Assembly (NCBI RefSeq): GCF_001619985.1
Contig: NW_017264195.1
Coordinates: 558,001 to 622,000, forward strand
From: Xylona heveae TC161
Lineage: Eukaryota; Ascomycota; Xylonomycetes; Xylonales; Xylonaceae
DNA: 64,000 bases
Reading direction: 5' to 3'
Both the position numbers and the translations under genes were made by a program. The notes beneath the pieces are model-generated. The model did no database searches. It worked only from the letters and a program-made list of their open reading frames with translations, and was not told the origin of the DNA. Below are positions 37,871 to 47,898 of this stretch, piece after piece. Numbering within the stretch: the first letter of the stretch is position 1; each line of letters starts with the position of its first letter.

Positions 37871-38249
37871 ATATTACTTACTAAAATTATTATAGAAATT
37901 TTATAAAGTATACTCTAGCAAACCTTCAAAAAATACCAATAAAAAGCAAAAATCAAGATATAAAAACATAGTAAAAAAAGACAAGTTTTAGTATATAAAA
38001 CAAGTTTTACAAGATATAGTAAATATTATAAAAAAAAAACAAGAAATTAAGAAAAAAAAATTTATACTCTCATTCAAGTTTATACTAGAAAAACTTTCAA
38101 ACTACTAATACTAGCCTAAAGCTTGTAGTATCTTAAAAATAAAACAAAAAAAAACAAAAAGCAAATTGTCATTTAATCAAAACCAAATCCAGTTAATTAA
38201 TCTACCATTTCTGCATTTTTATTTAATAAATCTCTAGTCTTGCAGTTCA

Positions 38250-39490
38250 AGTAATTAAAGATATACTATATATTGTAATTCAAAGTATTTATACATTACT
38301 TTAATATAATTCTCATCTCTTGCTCTATCTTTAAAGTTTACTTAAGAGCCTCTTGAACTTCTTGCTCTATATCCAAAGCATGTTTTAGATTCTTATATAA
38401 CTTATATTTTTCTTCTACAAAAAGTATCTCAGCCTCAATATAATCTTCAAATATAATCTGTACCTAATATTCTTTATGTAATAGATAGTAAATTCTTGCT
38501 AAATTCATTTCCAAAGCTTGAAATGACTTGATGTTCACCCTCTCCATAAATAGCAACTACTTTTTAAATACAGCCAGGTAATGATTTATACTAGCAAAGT
38601 TTACAAAGATATGCATAGAACTATAATAATAGTAAGAAAGTCACTCAATCAATAACAGAAAATAAGTGGATAAACAAGAGCAATACCAAGTATTTATAGT
38701 ATATCTTGGGTAAAAAATGAGAGTATAACCTTTAGTAACATAAATAATAGAGCTAAAAGTATTGCTTTCAAGAATTTAAGTAGTTAAAATAGGAGTATTA
38801 TCTTCAAAGACACTAAAGATAGTATCTGGAAAGTTAAAAATATTTGTAAAATATCAATCAATAACATTCAAGGCATGACAAGTACTAGAAAAAGTTGTTC
38901 TAGCACAAGCACTAGTAAAAGTTATTCTAGTGTAAAAACTAGCAAGAGTTACTCTAGTATAAGAGCCAGAAGAAGTTGCTTTAGTACAAAAACCAGAGAG
39001 AATCATCCTAGTGTAAGAGCTAAAGGAAGTTACATAATGTAAGTTTTAGACAAAGTTATCTCAGAGCAAAAAAAAGTTGTAACATTTTAAGTAAAAGTAG
39101 TTAGAGGTTAAGATAGTACTAGTTGACCATGAGTAATCTATTTAACAATAATTCTAGAAATCAGGTTTTGCTATGCTTCATTAAAAAGCTTAGCATAAGT
39201 TATTCTTTTACAATAATAACTTTAAGATTATAAATTTAAGATATATTCTTGAGTTTAATTTGTTAATACTATACAAAAATAACAATATCTAATAGACTTA
39301 TTGAGGTTTTGAATACAGTTGTAGCTAGCACAAGAACAAAAACTACAAGCAGGATTTGAAATAAAATGATAGTCTTAAATTTTTTTCACTAATTAATGAG
39401 CTAGATTATCTTGCTCTTAGAGGTAGGCTAGGTATTGTAAATTGTTACTTTTTTGATTTTTACTACCTTTAGCATTTTTTTCCTTAATAT
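38250..39490 (-). pseudogene. Antisense Cys-rich/coiled-coil remnant of chromovirus 1
   Basis: On the minus strand, downstream of the chromodomain, a Cys cluster (CSFCSCASYNCIQN, then CYFC, near 39,300-39,370) precedes a Glu/Lys/Leu-rich stretch (EILFVEEKYKLYKNL, near 38,400). This is the order found in the antisense ORF of chromovirus 2. The region holds a 27-bp tandem repeat. It is broken, and its start side is interrupted by MITE B copy 2. Confidence 0.45.
38884..39043. repeat. 27-bp tandem repeat, about six units
   Basis: Units start ACTAG or close variants at 38,884, 38,911, 38,938, 38,965, 38,992 and 39,019, each containing a GTTryTCTAGT-like centre. The period is exactly 27, so a 9-residue repeat is encoded on either strand: minus-strand units read like SYTRVTLAS and FYTRITFTS, plus-strand units like TSKSYSSIR. 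The units vary by several bases. Confidence 0.8.
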
Positions 39491-39492
39491 TA

Positions 39493-40562
39493 CTTACATG
39501 CAAATAGTATAAATTTTTAATTTATTTAAAATTATTTTTTATTTAAAAAATGTTTTTTAATTAAAACATTTAATATTTTATATTATATAAATAAATTTAA
39601 ATTATTAATCTAATACTAATAATTTTAAATAATATTAAATTTTTTTAAAATATTTTTAAATTAATTTAAATAATTTAAATATAATTAAAAAAAAAATTAA
39701 AAAAAATAAAAAAATAATTATAAGAATTTATTTCCTATTTGGGACTAGCTTACTTTATAAACTAGTCTAACCTTAGAGCTCAATATTATACCATTGAGCT
39801 AGAAGTACTTTTTTTCTAAAAATAGTTTAAGATAAAAAATATATATAGTAGAAAAAAATAAAAAAAATAAAAAAAAAGATTTTTCAGCTGGGGATTGAAC
39901 TCAGGTACTTAGGTACTTATAATGTTTATATATTTTCTAATTAGGAAATAGCTTTTTAAATGGTATATTTTTTAAAAATAATTTTTTTAATTTTTTTTAT
40001 ATATCTTTTTATTTTTATTTTTTTTATTTTTAAAATAATTTTATACTATTTTAAATTAATTAAAAACTATTTTCAAAAAATTTTAAATTTAAAATTATTT
40101 TAGAAATATTCTATAACATTTAATAAAATTTAATATTATTATAAAGTTTTTAAAAATTTTAAATTAAATATAAATTATTAAAATATATTTAAAATTACTA
40201 AATATAAAACTTTATATAAAAAATTATATTTAATTATTTTAAATAAAATCAATACAATTATTAAATTAATATAAATTAGTTTAAATATATAAATATTTAA
40301 AATATTTTAAATTTAACTTTAATATAAAAATATATTTTATATAATTTAAAAATATTTTTAAAACTTTTAAAAAATTTAAAAAATTGGTTTTAATTATTAA
40401 ATATAAATTAAATTAAATTTTAATTATTTAATACAAATATAAGTAATTATATATATATATATAATTAAAATAATTAAAATTAATTTATATCTATTAATTA
40501 TAAATTAATACTATTTTTAATATTTTAAAATAATATAAAAATTTATACTATCTGCATGTAAG
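39493..40562. mobile_element. MITE family B, copy 2 (1,070 bp)
   Basis: The left end CTTACATGCAAATAGTATAA and right end TTATACTATCTGCATGTAAG are near-perfect inverted repeats. TA lies at 39,491-39,492 and 40,563-40,564. The core carries the best-preserved tRNA-like segment. It is twice as long as copy 1, because copy 1 lacks much of the core. Confidence 0.8.
39725..39965 (-). repeat. tRNA-like T-arm and D-arm in permuted order (MITE B core)
   Basis: On the minus strand the T-arm-like CTGAG-TTCAATC-CCCAG (39,885-39,905 region) comes first and is followed by a T-rich run. The D-arm-like TAGCTCAATGGTATA with TTGAGC comes second (about 39,775-39,805). The loop TTCAATC matches the tRNA T-loop consensus. 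A normal tRNA would have these in the reverse order, so this is probably a SINE-like head-to-tail piece and not a gene. Confidence 0.5.
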
Positions 40563-40564
40563 TA

Positions 40565-43420
40565 CCCAGGTTTGGGATGATGAAGAATGATCTTGTAATG
40601 ACCACTACTCTTTTTCTATCCTTAGTACAGAGGCAGAACTTTAGTATCACTCTTTGGATAATAGTAGTCTTGCCAAGTCTTATACCTTTAATCTAATACA
40701 TAAAGGGTAGGTCTTGAATCATGAAATTTTTATTTGAAATGTACTTTAAAAATTCTGTATCAATGCTAGAATTTCTAAATCTAGAATCAATTACCACCTT
40801 ATAGATAGTATTAAAGTCTGGTATAAAAACTATATCTATATAAACCTAGCTATACACAACTAAATCAAATCCAGGAACTTGTTTAACTAGCAGGGCAGAG
40901 GATTTAATAATGATTAGATTAGATATAGAGGATTTAGTCTAATAACTATCTGCCTTAATATGTTAGTATAAGGTACTGCATGACAAAAAGCTTTGCTCAA
41001 CTGTCATTCAACTCAAGATAAGACATGGTTATTTCAAATCCTACCTATACAGGCTACTTACATATAAATCAAAAAAATGCAGCTCTATCTGCAACTTTAC
41101 TTAGAGTCCAGCTCATCTATTACTGTTCTGCTCTCAAACAAAAGAAGCTAGGAAAGTTTTACTACAAAAAGTAAAGAAAAAAGTTTTTACTTTGAAAATA
41201 TTATATACTGGAAAAAACTGGAACCACCTACTAGAATATCTAGATACTACTAAAGTAGCATCAAGAACATGGTTACTACATCAAGAAAGATAATATCAAC
41301 AGGAAACATTATGGGACTGGGGTAGGCTTCAAGATGAAAGTACCTTTTGAGATTGCCCAAAAAAAAAAACCAAAACCAAAAAAAAAAAACCAAACCAAAC
41401 TTTGACCTTCTTTTATTATTTTTATTACTCTTACTTTGTTTTTCTTTATTATTTTTCTAATTTTCTTTTGTTTTATATTGATGGATGACATCCAGTATCA
41501 GCTTGACTGACTCTAGAGTGACTTTCAAAAGCTCAATACATATTTTATGTATTTAAACTATAGACTCTGCCATAGCTTTAAGGCTGCATGCAGAATGAAG
41601 AAACAAACAAACAAAAAGCTTTGCTTGTACTTGTTATATTTAACTTTAGTAGAAATGAAGAATGCTTCCTCTACTGCATTATCAGCATTAGATACAATTG
41701 TGTCCAATTCAGAATTGTCTATTAATATATAGAAAAACATTAAAGCTCTATTATCTCCATTGTTAATGTCTTGACTTTCTACAAGATTGTCACCATCAGC
41801 ATGAAATGCACACTGTTTACTCCTATGACTATTACCTTTCTTTTTAATCTGTAAGTAGTTATAGTTCTAGTGTTTCTCTCTACAGAGGCAACAAGGTCTA
41901 ATGTTGTAGCCTGCACTTTTAGTATTTTACTACAAAATATTTGCATCCATTATTGTCTGCTACAACCTGTATTTTTGTTGGGTGTCTTGATGATTAACCT
42001 TTTCCAGGCAGTTATTCTATCAATTAAAATGTTTATTCTGGTTGTATACCTGATTTGAGGGTTGATTCTAGCTAGCCAGGTGGTTTGTAGTAGAAGACAA
42101 TACCATTCCAGACCAATTAAACAATCCCATACAAACTTTACATCTTGACTTTAAATGTTCTACCTTTAGAGCTACTTGTATTTTGTCTAGATGGCTGAAA
42201 TACTTTGAGAATATATTCTCATTATCTTTCAAAACAGATTCCATGATAATTTAGATGGATGGCTCTAGAGAGAAGCCATCATGTACCCTTTCAACCAAGT
42301 TGTTTTCATCATCATACCCTGTAATCTTCAATAGATGTAACTTCTTGGTAAAGTAATCTAAGGGTTCTTGTCTTGATGACTATGTAAACTTCTTGCAGTT
42401 AGCTTCAATGCAAGCAATTCCCCTGCAGGGCATGAATTTAGTGTAGATATATTGGTACCATTCAATAGCTGATTGGTTCATTACTTTTCTGTCTTCTTTA
42501 GATAAACTATATAACTAGTTATGTGCACAATCATTGGTAAGACATTTTTTAAGTAAGACCAATATCTGTTCCTCACCAAATGCTCTTACTGTGTTCTAAA
42601 TATTGTTGATAAAGGTTTATATCATGTAGGTGTTAGTAGTGGAATTAAGTGTAAATTTACCAATAGATTTAACCTTTAGCTCATGTATCTTACATGGTGG
42701 CTGGTGTTCTATATTATTTATTTGGTGCTACATGATTTGCATCATCATAGCCATTAGGTGACTATTGTCCACTGGACTACCAAAACCCAGTATACTCCTA
42801 GTACTAGGAGAAATGATAAGAGGAACATTTAGCATCAAGGGTAGTGGAACATTTGACATTGACCTATATCTGGGATACAGATTCATAGGGTCCTCAAGTA
42901 CCTGATAGTCAGGCATTGTCATGTCAAGAGGTGACATTGCTTAAGAAGATACTGTTATGAGCAATGGTACTATTACCTATAGTACTTGTAAGGGTAAATC
43001 TAGTTGTTGCCACTCAGTTAACAAAAGCTCCTCATTAAAAGATAACAATGAGACCTTCTGTACAAGATCACCCTCATTACTTTCAGGTAGTTTTGAAAGC
43101 AGAGATGTCAATTCTCTGGAGAACAATACCAGAGATTGGTCTGTTGGTACAGTAGTTAAATCCATAAATATAGGAACTAACAAGGTGTTAAAGAGAACTA
43201 GTTCTGTAGAGGTACAGGCTAACAACATGTTGTCCATTGGATCTAACTCAAGTATTAGTACACACTGTAGTCTCCCCTCTATTCTCAATCTTGTTAGATG
43301 GTTTGAAATCAAACTGCTCCTGGACTTCTTTTTATACAAGGATGAAGCTGTTGTGACACTGCTAGCCAAGCTAACTAGTTGTTCAATAAAGAAATAAAAG
43401 TAATGTAGATGAGTATGAGT
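40565..43420 (-). mobile_element. Gag-protease remains of an outer minus-strand LTR element
   Basis: The minus-strand Gag-like part runs from about 43,370 down to about 41,800. It includes a run from MASSVTTASSLYKKKSRSSL and, further on, SAIEWYQYIYTKFMPC and KYFSHLDKIQVAL, with Cys/His-rich sequence after it. Protease-like sequence (VVIDSRFRNSSIDTEFLKY at about 40,760-40,810, then IIPNLG near the left end) follows. The antisense open frame at 42,957-43,397 is a shadow. No pol was recognised on this strand further left. Broken, age unclear but older than the LINE at 40,998 that lies in it. Confidence 0.5.
40998..41610 (+). mobile_element. 5'-truncated Tad1-like LINE with 15-bp target duplication
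   Basis: The insert is flanked by exact copies of ACAAAAAGCTTTGCT (40,983-40,997 and 41,611-41,625). It holds only the C-terminal end of ORF2 (IRHGYFKSYLYRL, then a Cys/His-rich stretch and WLLHQER), a 3' UTR with A/C-rich runs and a tail AAACAAACAA. It is homologous, inverted, to 8,294-9,065. 5' truncation and a variable-length duplication are the usual marks of target-primed reverse transcription. Confidence 0.88.
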
Positions 43421-43804
43421 GATGAAAAGGACAATGGTTCAAACAAAACAATAAGCAACAGATATAGGACAATGCTATAAAAGATAATAGTAGAAGTAAG
43501 AAGATCAAGGATCTATAATGACAGATTACTGTTGGTTGGTATTGCATAGCTCTTGCTTTGTAGAACAGTGAGAGAAGGCAACTATAGAAAAACCACATGG
43601 TCTGGAGAATCTAAATGAATTAAAAAAAAGTATTGCTACTAATTGTTATGGCCTACAATGATAAACATAGTATGAAAGTATAAAAAAGCTTGATTCTTAT
43701 GTAGCTCTGGACAACAACCTTATATATGGTCATCATTGCTTAATATACTAAAGCACAGAAGTAGAAGGAGCAATATAAAAGTAAGCAAGACCATAACAGT
43801 ATAT

Positions 43805-44367
43805 CTAATACAGCTACTAATATTTTAATAATTTTATAATAATTTTTATAATAATATTAAATTATATTAAATAATAAAAATTATTTTTAAAATAATTTAT
43901 AATTAATTTAAAATAGTATAAACTTTTATTTTCTAATTAAAAAAATTAAAAAAATTTTAATACTAAAAAATATATCATTTGAAAAGCTATTTTTTAAATA
44001 TAAAAATATATAAATATTAAAAGTATCTTAAGTATTTAAATTTAATTTTTAGTTAAAACTTTTTTTTTTTAGTTTTTTTTAATTTTTTTTATATATATTT
44101 TTCTCTCAAAATATTTCTAGAAAAAAACTTTTAATTTAATAATATTAAGTTTAGAAAATAAATTAATTTTTTAAGTAACCTAGTTTTATATTAAAAAATA
44201 AATTTTTAAATTTTTATTTATTTTTTAAATATTTTAAATTTAATTTTTTAAAAATATTTTTATATAATTAGAAATAACTTAGAATTTAATTTAATTGTTT
44301 AAAGTTATTTAAATTATTATTAATATTAAATCAATAATTTAAAAATTTATATTATCTATATATAAGT
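43805..44367. mobile_element. MITE family B, copy 3 (left end uncertain)
   Basis: The right end TTATATTATCTATATATAAG followed by TA matches the family B end after C-to-T decay. The inner part matches 2,780-2,890 of copy 1 and the tRNA-like core (44,030-44,150), strongly decayed. The left terminal repeat is not visible, so this copy may be truncated. Confidence 0.55.
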
Positions 44368-44384
44368 ATTTTATATATTTTTTT

Positions 44385-44880
44385 TATTTTTTTCCTGTAT
44401 TTAATTAGGATAAAATTGATTTTTATAATAAATTTATTAGTTTTAAAATATATAACACAAAAGTTAAGCTAGATAAATTAAATTTTAAAGCTTTAATTAT
44501 AATTTAGTAAGTATCATTTATGCTTTTGCTTTAGAAAAATAACAGACTATAGAGTATATTTATATCAATAATTTAGTACTTGTAGAGAAAAAAAAGATAA
44601 TTTAAATAATAGTATAGTATCTATTTATAATATATATATAAATCTACATCTACCTGGTTATTTTATATAAATTCTTTACATGAAAGTGATAATTTTGTAG
44701 AGAAATATAATTTATCAATCAGGCAATAGTTTATTTCTAGTACTGTTTAATGCATTTTTTATTATTGTTAATAAATATTTTTATAAATAATCTGATTATA
44801 TTATAAATATAAAATTTACCTGTATAATATTATTTATATTGCAATAGTTGAAGAGTATTATATTTTTAATTATATATTAA
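44385..44880. repeat. Diverged direct repeat, right copy (possible LTR)
   Basis: The partner of 1-600, in the same orientation, with the landmarks AAAGCTTTAATTATAATTTAGT and TTTTTTATTATTGTTAATAAA. It is the last element-like sequence before the gene-bearing DNA. If it is an LTR, the minus-strand Gag remains at 41.8-43.4 kb lie on its expected inner side. Confidence 0.45.
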
Positions 44881-45074
44881 TTTACTTTCAAGACTCTTTT
44901 ACTTTCTATTAGTCAAGTGTATGACAGCTCCTGATACAGGCTATGGTAGTTCATGTAGTGGCTCAAATTGCCTCGATTGATATAATTCGATTGATATGAT
45001 TCATTATCAAGTATTATGGTTTTTTACCAAATATGATTCTACATTATAACGTCGAGTAGAGTACTTTCTCGTCA
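44881..45074. other. Boundary between AT-rich island and gene DNA
   Basis: CpG, almost missing before, appears from 44,972 (CCTCGATTG and then ATTCGATTG), and composition turns to ordinary fungal values within about 150 bp. The COY1 stop codon is at 45,075. The sequence probably includes the COY1 3' UTR. Confidence 0.7.
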
Positions 45075-47543
45075 TCATCCTCTTTCGCTGAAACCTTCCT
45101 GATGCCATTCAGGTTTAACATCACCCATACCAGCTGCAGACGCCACCCCAGCTTCAGCTAAATTGCCAGCATGTTTCTCAACGTCTGCGATGCCCACCCA
45201 GTACAGCATCCCAAACACGAGTAGATGCAATGCCAGACAATATACAGCGAATAAGTTTCTGCTGGCCCGATTTGCGAGTACGAGCCGCGTAATAGAAAAA
45301 ACGATCCGCTCGGGAAGGCTCATTCTCTTAAGTGCTCTCGCTGACTCTCGCCCTCTGAAAGCAGCAAACGGAGAGATGCGCGCTTCATAAGCTGATTGAT
45401 ATTTGTCCAATCCAACGTCAGATGGAACGTCATTTGAAGAAACATGAACGGTCGAGGGGTTAGGGTTTGCAGAATATGCTGATGAAGAAGAGAATGGTTG
45501 CCCGCGATTGTAGGTTGACATATATCTTGTCCTCTCGTAGAGATTCAGATTATCCCTCTGCAAGGAGGCGACCTCCTGCCGCAATGATGAGACTACATTG
45601 TAGGCTGTTGAAAGTTCTTCCTCCAGCCGCGCATTTCGTTGTCTGAATCGATCCCTTTGAGCTGCCACCATGGGTAAAATTCCGGTACCAAGTCCCCCAC
45701 TCTCACCGGTAGCGGTTTGGGATGGGTCCAACCCGGATATTATTGATGAGGTAGGAGATGTTCTTCCTCCACGGGCACCATCACGTAGTTGCGGGAATCG
45801 AGACGCATGGATACCAGTCACTGACATTGCCGAAGATTTGAAACCACTGCCTGGATCCTGTTGAAGTATGAGGAGATCATTTTCAAGGGTCGCCGCTAAA
45901 GTTCTCGAATTATCCAGTTCCTGGGCTGTAGTAGTGAGGTCCTTTTCCACAACTTCCAACCGATCCTGGAGCTCGCGGTGAGATGCTCGAAGAATAGCCA
46001 AATCGTCCCCTAATTTTTTGTTTCTCCGTAATAGTAATTGCTCAAGCGTTTCTGGGTTGTCTCTGCGAAAGAGAGACAGATCGCCTGGACTACGTTCACC
46101 GTGACCAACTCCATTGCCCTTGTCATCATAATTATCATCATCCTCATCTTCTTCTTCCTCTCCTTCATCATCACCCATTGCGAATTCAACGGACTGCAAA
46201 CAAGAAAAACCCGGTCAACCTATTAGCCTGCGAAGCTCCCGTGCAATTTGAGTCACCCACCTTAAGCACTTCAAGTTCTCGTTTGATATCCGCATAGTCA
46301 CTGTATCTTCCTGCTTCTCTCTGCAACTTCTCGTTGTCATCAGATAAAGCTCCTATTGCCTTTTCCATGCTAAGCAGTCTCCCTCCCATTTGCCGAATTT
46401 CTGAATCATGTTCAAATCTGAGCACATCGAGCTTTCGAAGAAGAGAGGAGTTTTCAGATTGAATTCGAAGAAAAGCCGGATCATCCTCGATCGTGATATC
46501 TGAGGATTTGGCTTGGGAAGTTGCCTGCGCCAGTTCCAGGCGAAGCTGCTCGTTCCTGGCCTCAATTTCAGCAAGACGAACACTGGTTCGTTCAAGTTCG
46601 GAGCTGATCATCTCTAATTCTGTTGTGTTCCCTAGGGAGACAGGACCACTTCCATTTCCCGTCCGATCTAAGCGCTGAGAAACTTCAAAGCTGGCTTTTA
46701 CCTCCTTTAATAGTCTCTCTTGTGTTTCAACCTTCTCTTCAAGCGCTCGTTCTCTGGAGTTCCAATTATCCCGCTTTTCGTCCAAAACTGCAGCCCATGA
46801 TGCTTCAACTTCCTTAACTTTGGATTCCCAAACAAGTTCTAGAGACTTGCGAGCGTCCCGTTCGTCATTCAGTCTGGACTCAGCGCTTTCAACTTGACCG
46901 GTGAGACTTTCAATCGTTTTCTTAAGGCGCTCATTCTCTGCTATTACTTTTGGAAATGTGTCCTCTGAGACCAGAAGTGCATCCAGTGACGCCTCTAACA
47001 ATGGATACGGATCTGGCGCCTCAGAAATGGAGGAATACAATTGTAGAAAGGCCGACGATGTGACCTTTGAATTGTTTGTCAAGAGGTCAATGAACGTTTG
47101 ATACGCTTAAAATCATCAGCATATCATTCTCATCAATCATAATTCGGGACGTTCCTACCTTTCAAGAGGCTTTTGTAATCTTGGAGCTTGGCCGTATCGT
47201 CTAGTTTCTTGAAATCTTTCGTCTTTTGCGCCAACTCTTTGCGTTGCACCAGGGTTTCCCGTTGATGTACAACTATGTCGGAGGCAGTGGTATCAAATTT
47301 GGGGAGAAGATTGGTCAGATCAATGCCTACATGGTTTCAAATCAGCAAACATGACTACTACAACCTAGTGGGGAGTAGCTGACTTTTCCAGGACGTAAGT
47401 GCCCTGTAGAATTTATTGCCTCCTTGATGGGAGGCCACTTCTCTGAATCCAAGGGTGGCTGTAGCATCATTTCCACCGAGAGTTGTACTTGTGGTGGTGA
47501 TAGAAAAGGGAACCTTCCCTTCCTCAACGGGATCCGTAGCCAT
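45075..47543 (-). CDS. COY1: Golgi membrane protein Coy1/CASP
   Basis: A Golgi-anchored coiled-coil protein of the CASP family that acts in intra-Golgi retrograde transport and vesicle tethering. Exons (minus): 47,384-47,543, 47,159-47,326, 46,261-47,105 and 45,075-46,193, giving 763 residues (yeast and human CASP are near 680). Introns of 57, 53 and 67 nt have GT..AG ends. The first donor is GTCAGC, weaker than the others. The N-terminal part has the conserved SWKSIDLTNLLP, KRKELAQKTKDF-like and AYQTFIDLL segments. Coiled coil fills most of the middle, with an acidic patch (EGEEEEDEDDD) near 400. RQRNARLEEEL and SLQRDNLNLYERTRY are family signatures. A transmembrane helix lies at about 705-725 (NLFAVYCLALHLLVFGMLYW) near the C terminus, as in the family. 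A stop directly precedes the chosen ATG. Confidence 0.92.
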
Positions 47544-47898
47544 CTAGAATTAACAAAGGGCTCTAGTAGAGGACAGTGGTCAAGTCCTGATTCTGTCTCA
47601 GAAGAAAACAAAATAATAAATAACTACACGCCTGGATAGATCCGCGAAAAATTTAACAAATCAAAATATACACTTTTGCGATTGTGCATGATGCTACAAC
47701 ATCATTGGAGAAGGGTTGCTAGTACTGAACGTGTTACGCAGCGGCCAAGGACGACTCCGGGAAGCTGTCCCTATTCGGAATGCGGCAAGCTCCAGCTGTA
47801 GGCTGAACAGCTTTAGATCTACATACCTTTCTTCGACCCCAGCGACATCAGCTCGTTCACCCTTCGAAGTTCAATGTGGCTCCGGAGGGACAAAAGTG
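47544..47898. promoter_or_regulatory. Divergent promoter between COY1 and VPS3
   Basis: About 355 bp separate the two start codons, so both genes probably share this region. No TATA box or known factor site stands out. The open frame running from 47,716 into VPS3 has no ATG before 47,899. The ATG pair at 47,689-47,694 opens a different frame that stops at about 47,803, so it could act as an upstream ORF. Confidence 0.5.

Larger units (their letters stand above)
4211..39490 (+). mobile_element. Ty3/gypsy chromovirus 1, decayed, split by a 26.8-kb nest
   Basis: Plus-strand parts appear in family order. A Gag region from about 4.3 kb ends in a CCHC-type knuckle near 5,750-5,800. An aspartic-protease region lies near 6,030-6,290 and reverse transcriptase at 7,830-8,269. 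After the nested LINE come the end of reverse transcriptase and RNase H (35,090-35,880), integrase (about 36.7-37.4 kb) and a chromodomain-like end (about 37.70-37.87 kb). A MITE (6,711-7,811) interrupts pol. The element is broken many times over, the most AT-rich in the nest and probably among the oldest. Its LTRs were not identified, so both outer limits are approximate. Confidence 0.75.

Noticed and set aside
38884-39043. CRISPR-like array
   Set aside because: The units are contiguous, degenerate and without spacers, in a fungal genome.
35090-39490. A third, independent plus-strand gypsy element
   Set aside because: Its sequence begins within reverse transcriptase where the 7.8-8.27 kb part stops, at a shared 12-bp duplication, so one split element is the simpler reading.
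39725-39965. A functional tRNA gene
   Set aside because: T-arm and D-arm are in the wrong order, no acceptor stem pairs, and the copies are repeated and decayed.
42957-43397. Plus-strand 146-codon ORF
   Set aside because: The minus strand here reads as Gag-like sequence that continues beyond this ORF, so the plus-strand frame is taken as a shadow.
1-44900. Mitochondrial DNA or a centromere because of high AT
   Set aside because: The content is nested nuclear retroelements, LINEs and MITEs with target duplications. No mitochondrial gene is present. A centromere cannot be excluded, but nothing shows it.
47716-47898. VPS3 starting at 47,716
   Set aside because: That codon is TTG. The first in-frame ATG is at 47,899 and leads directly into conserved sequence.
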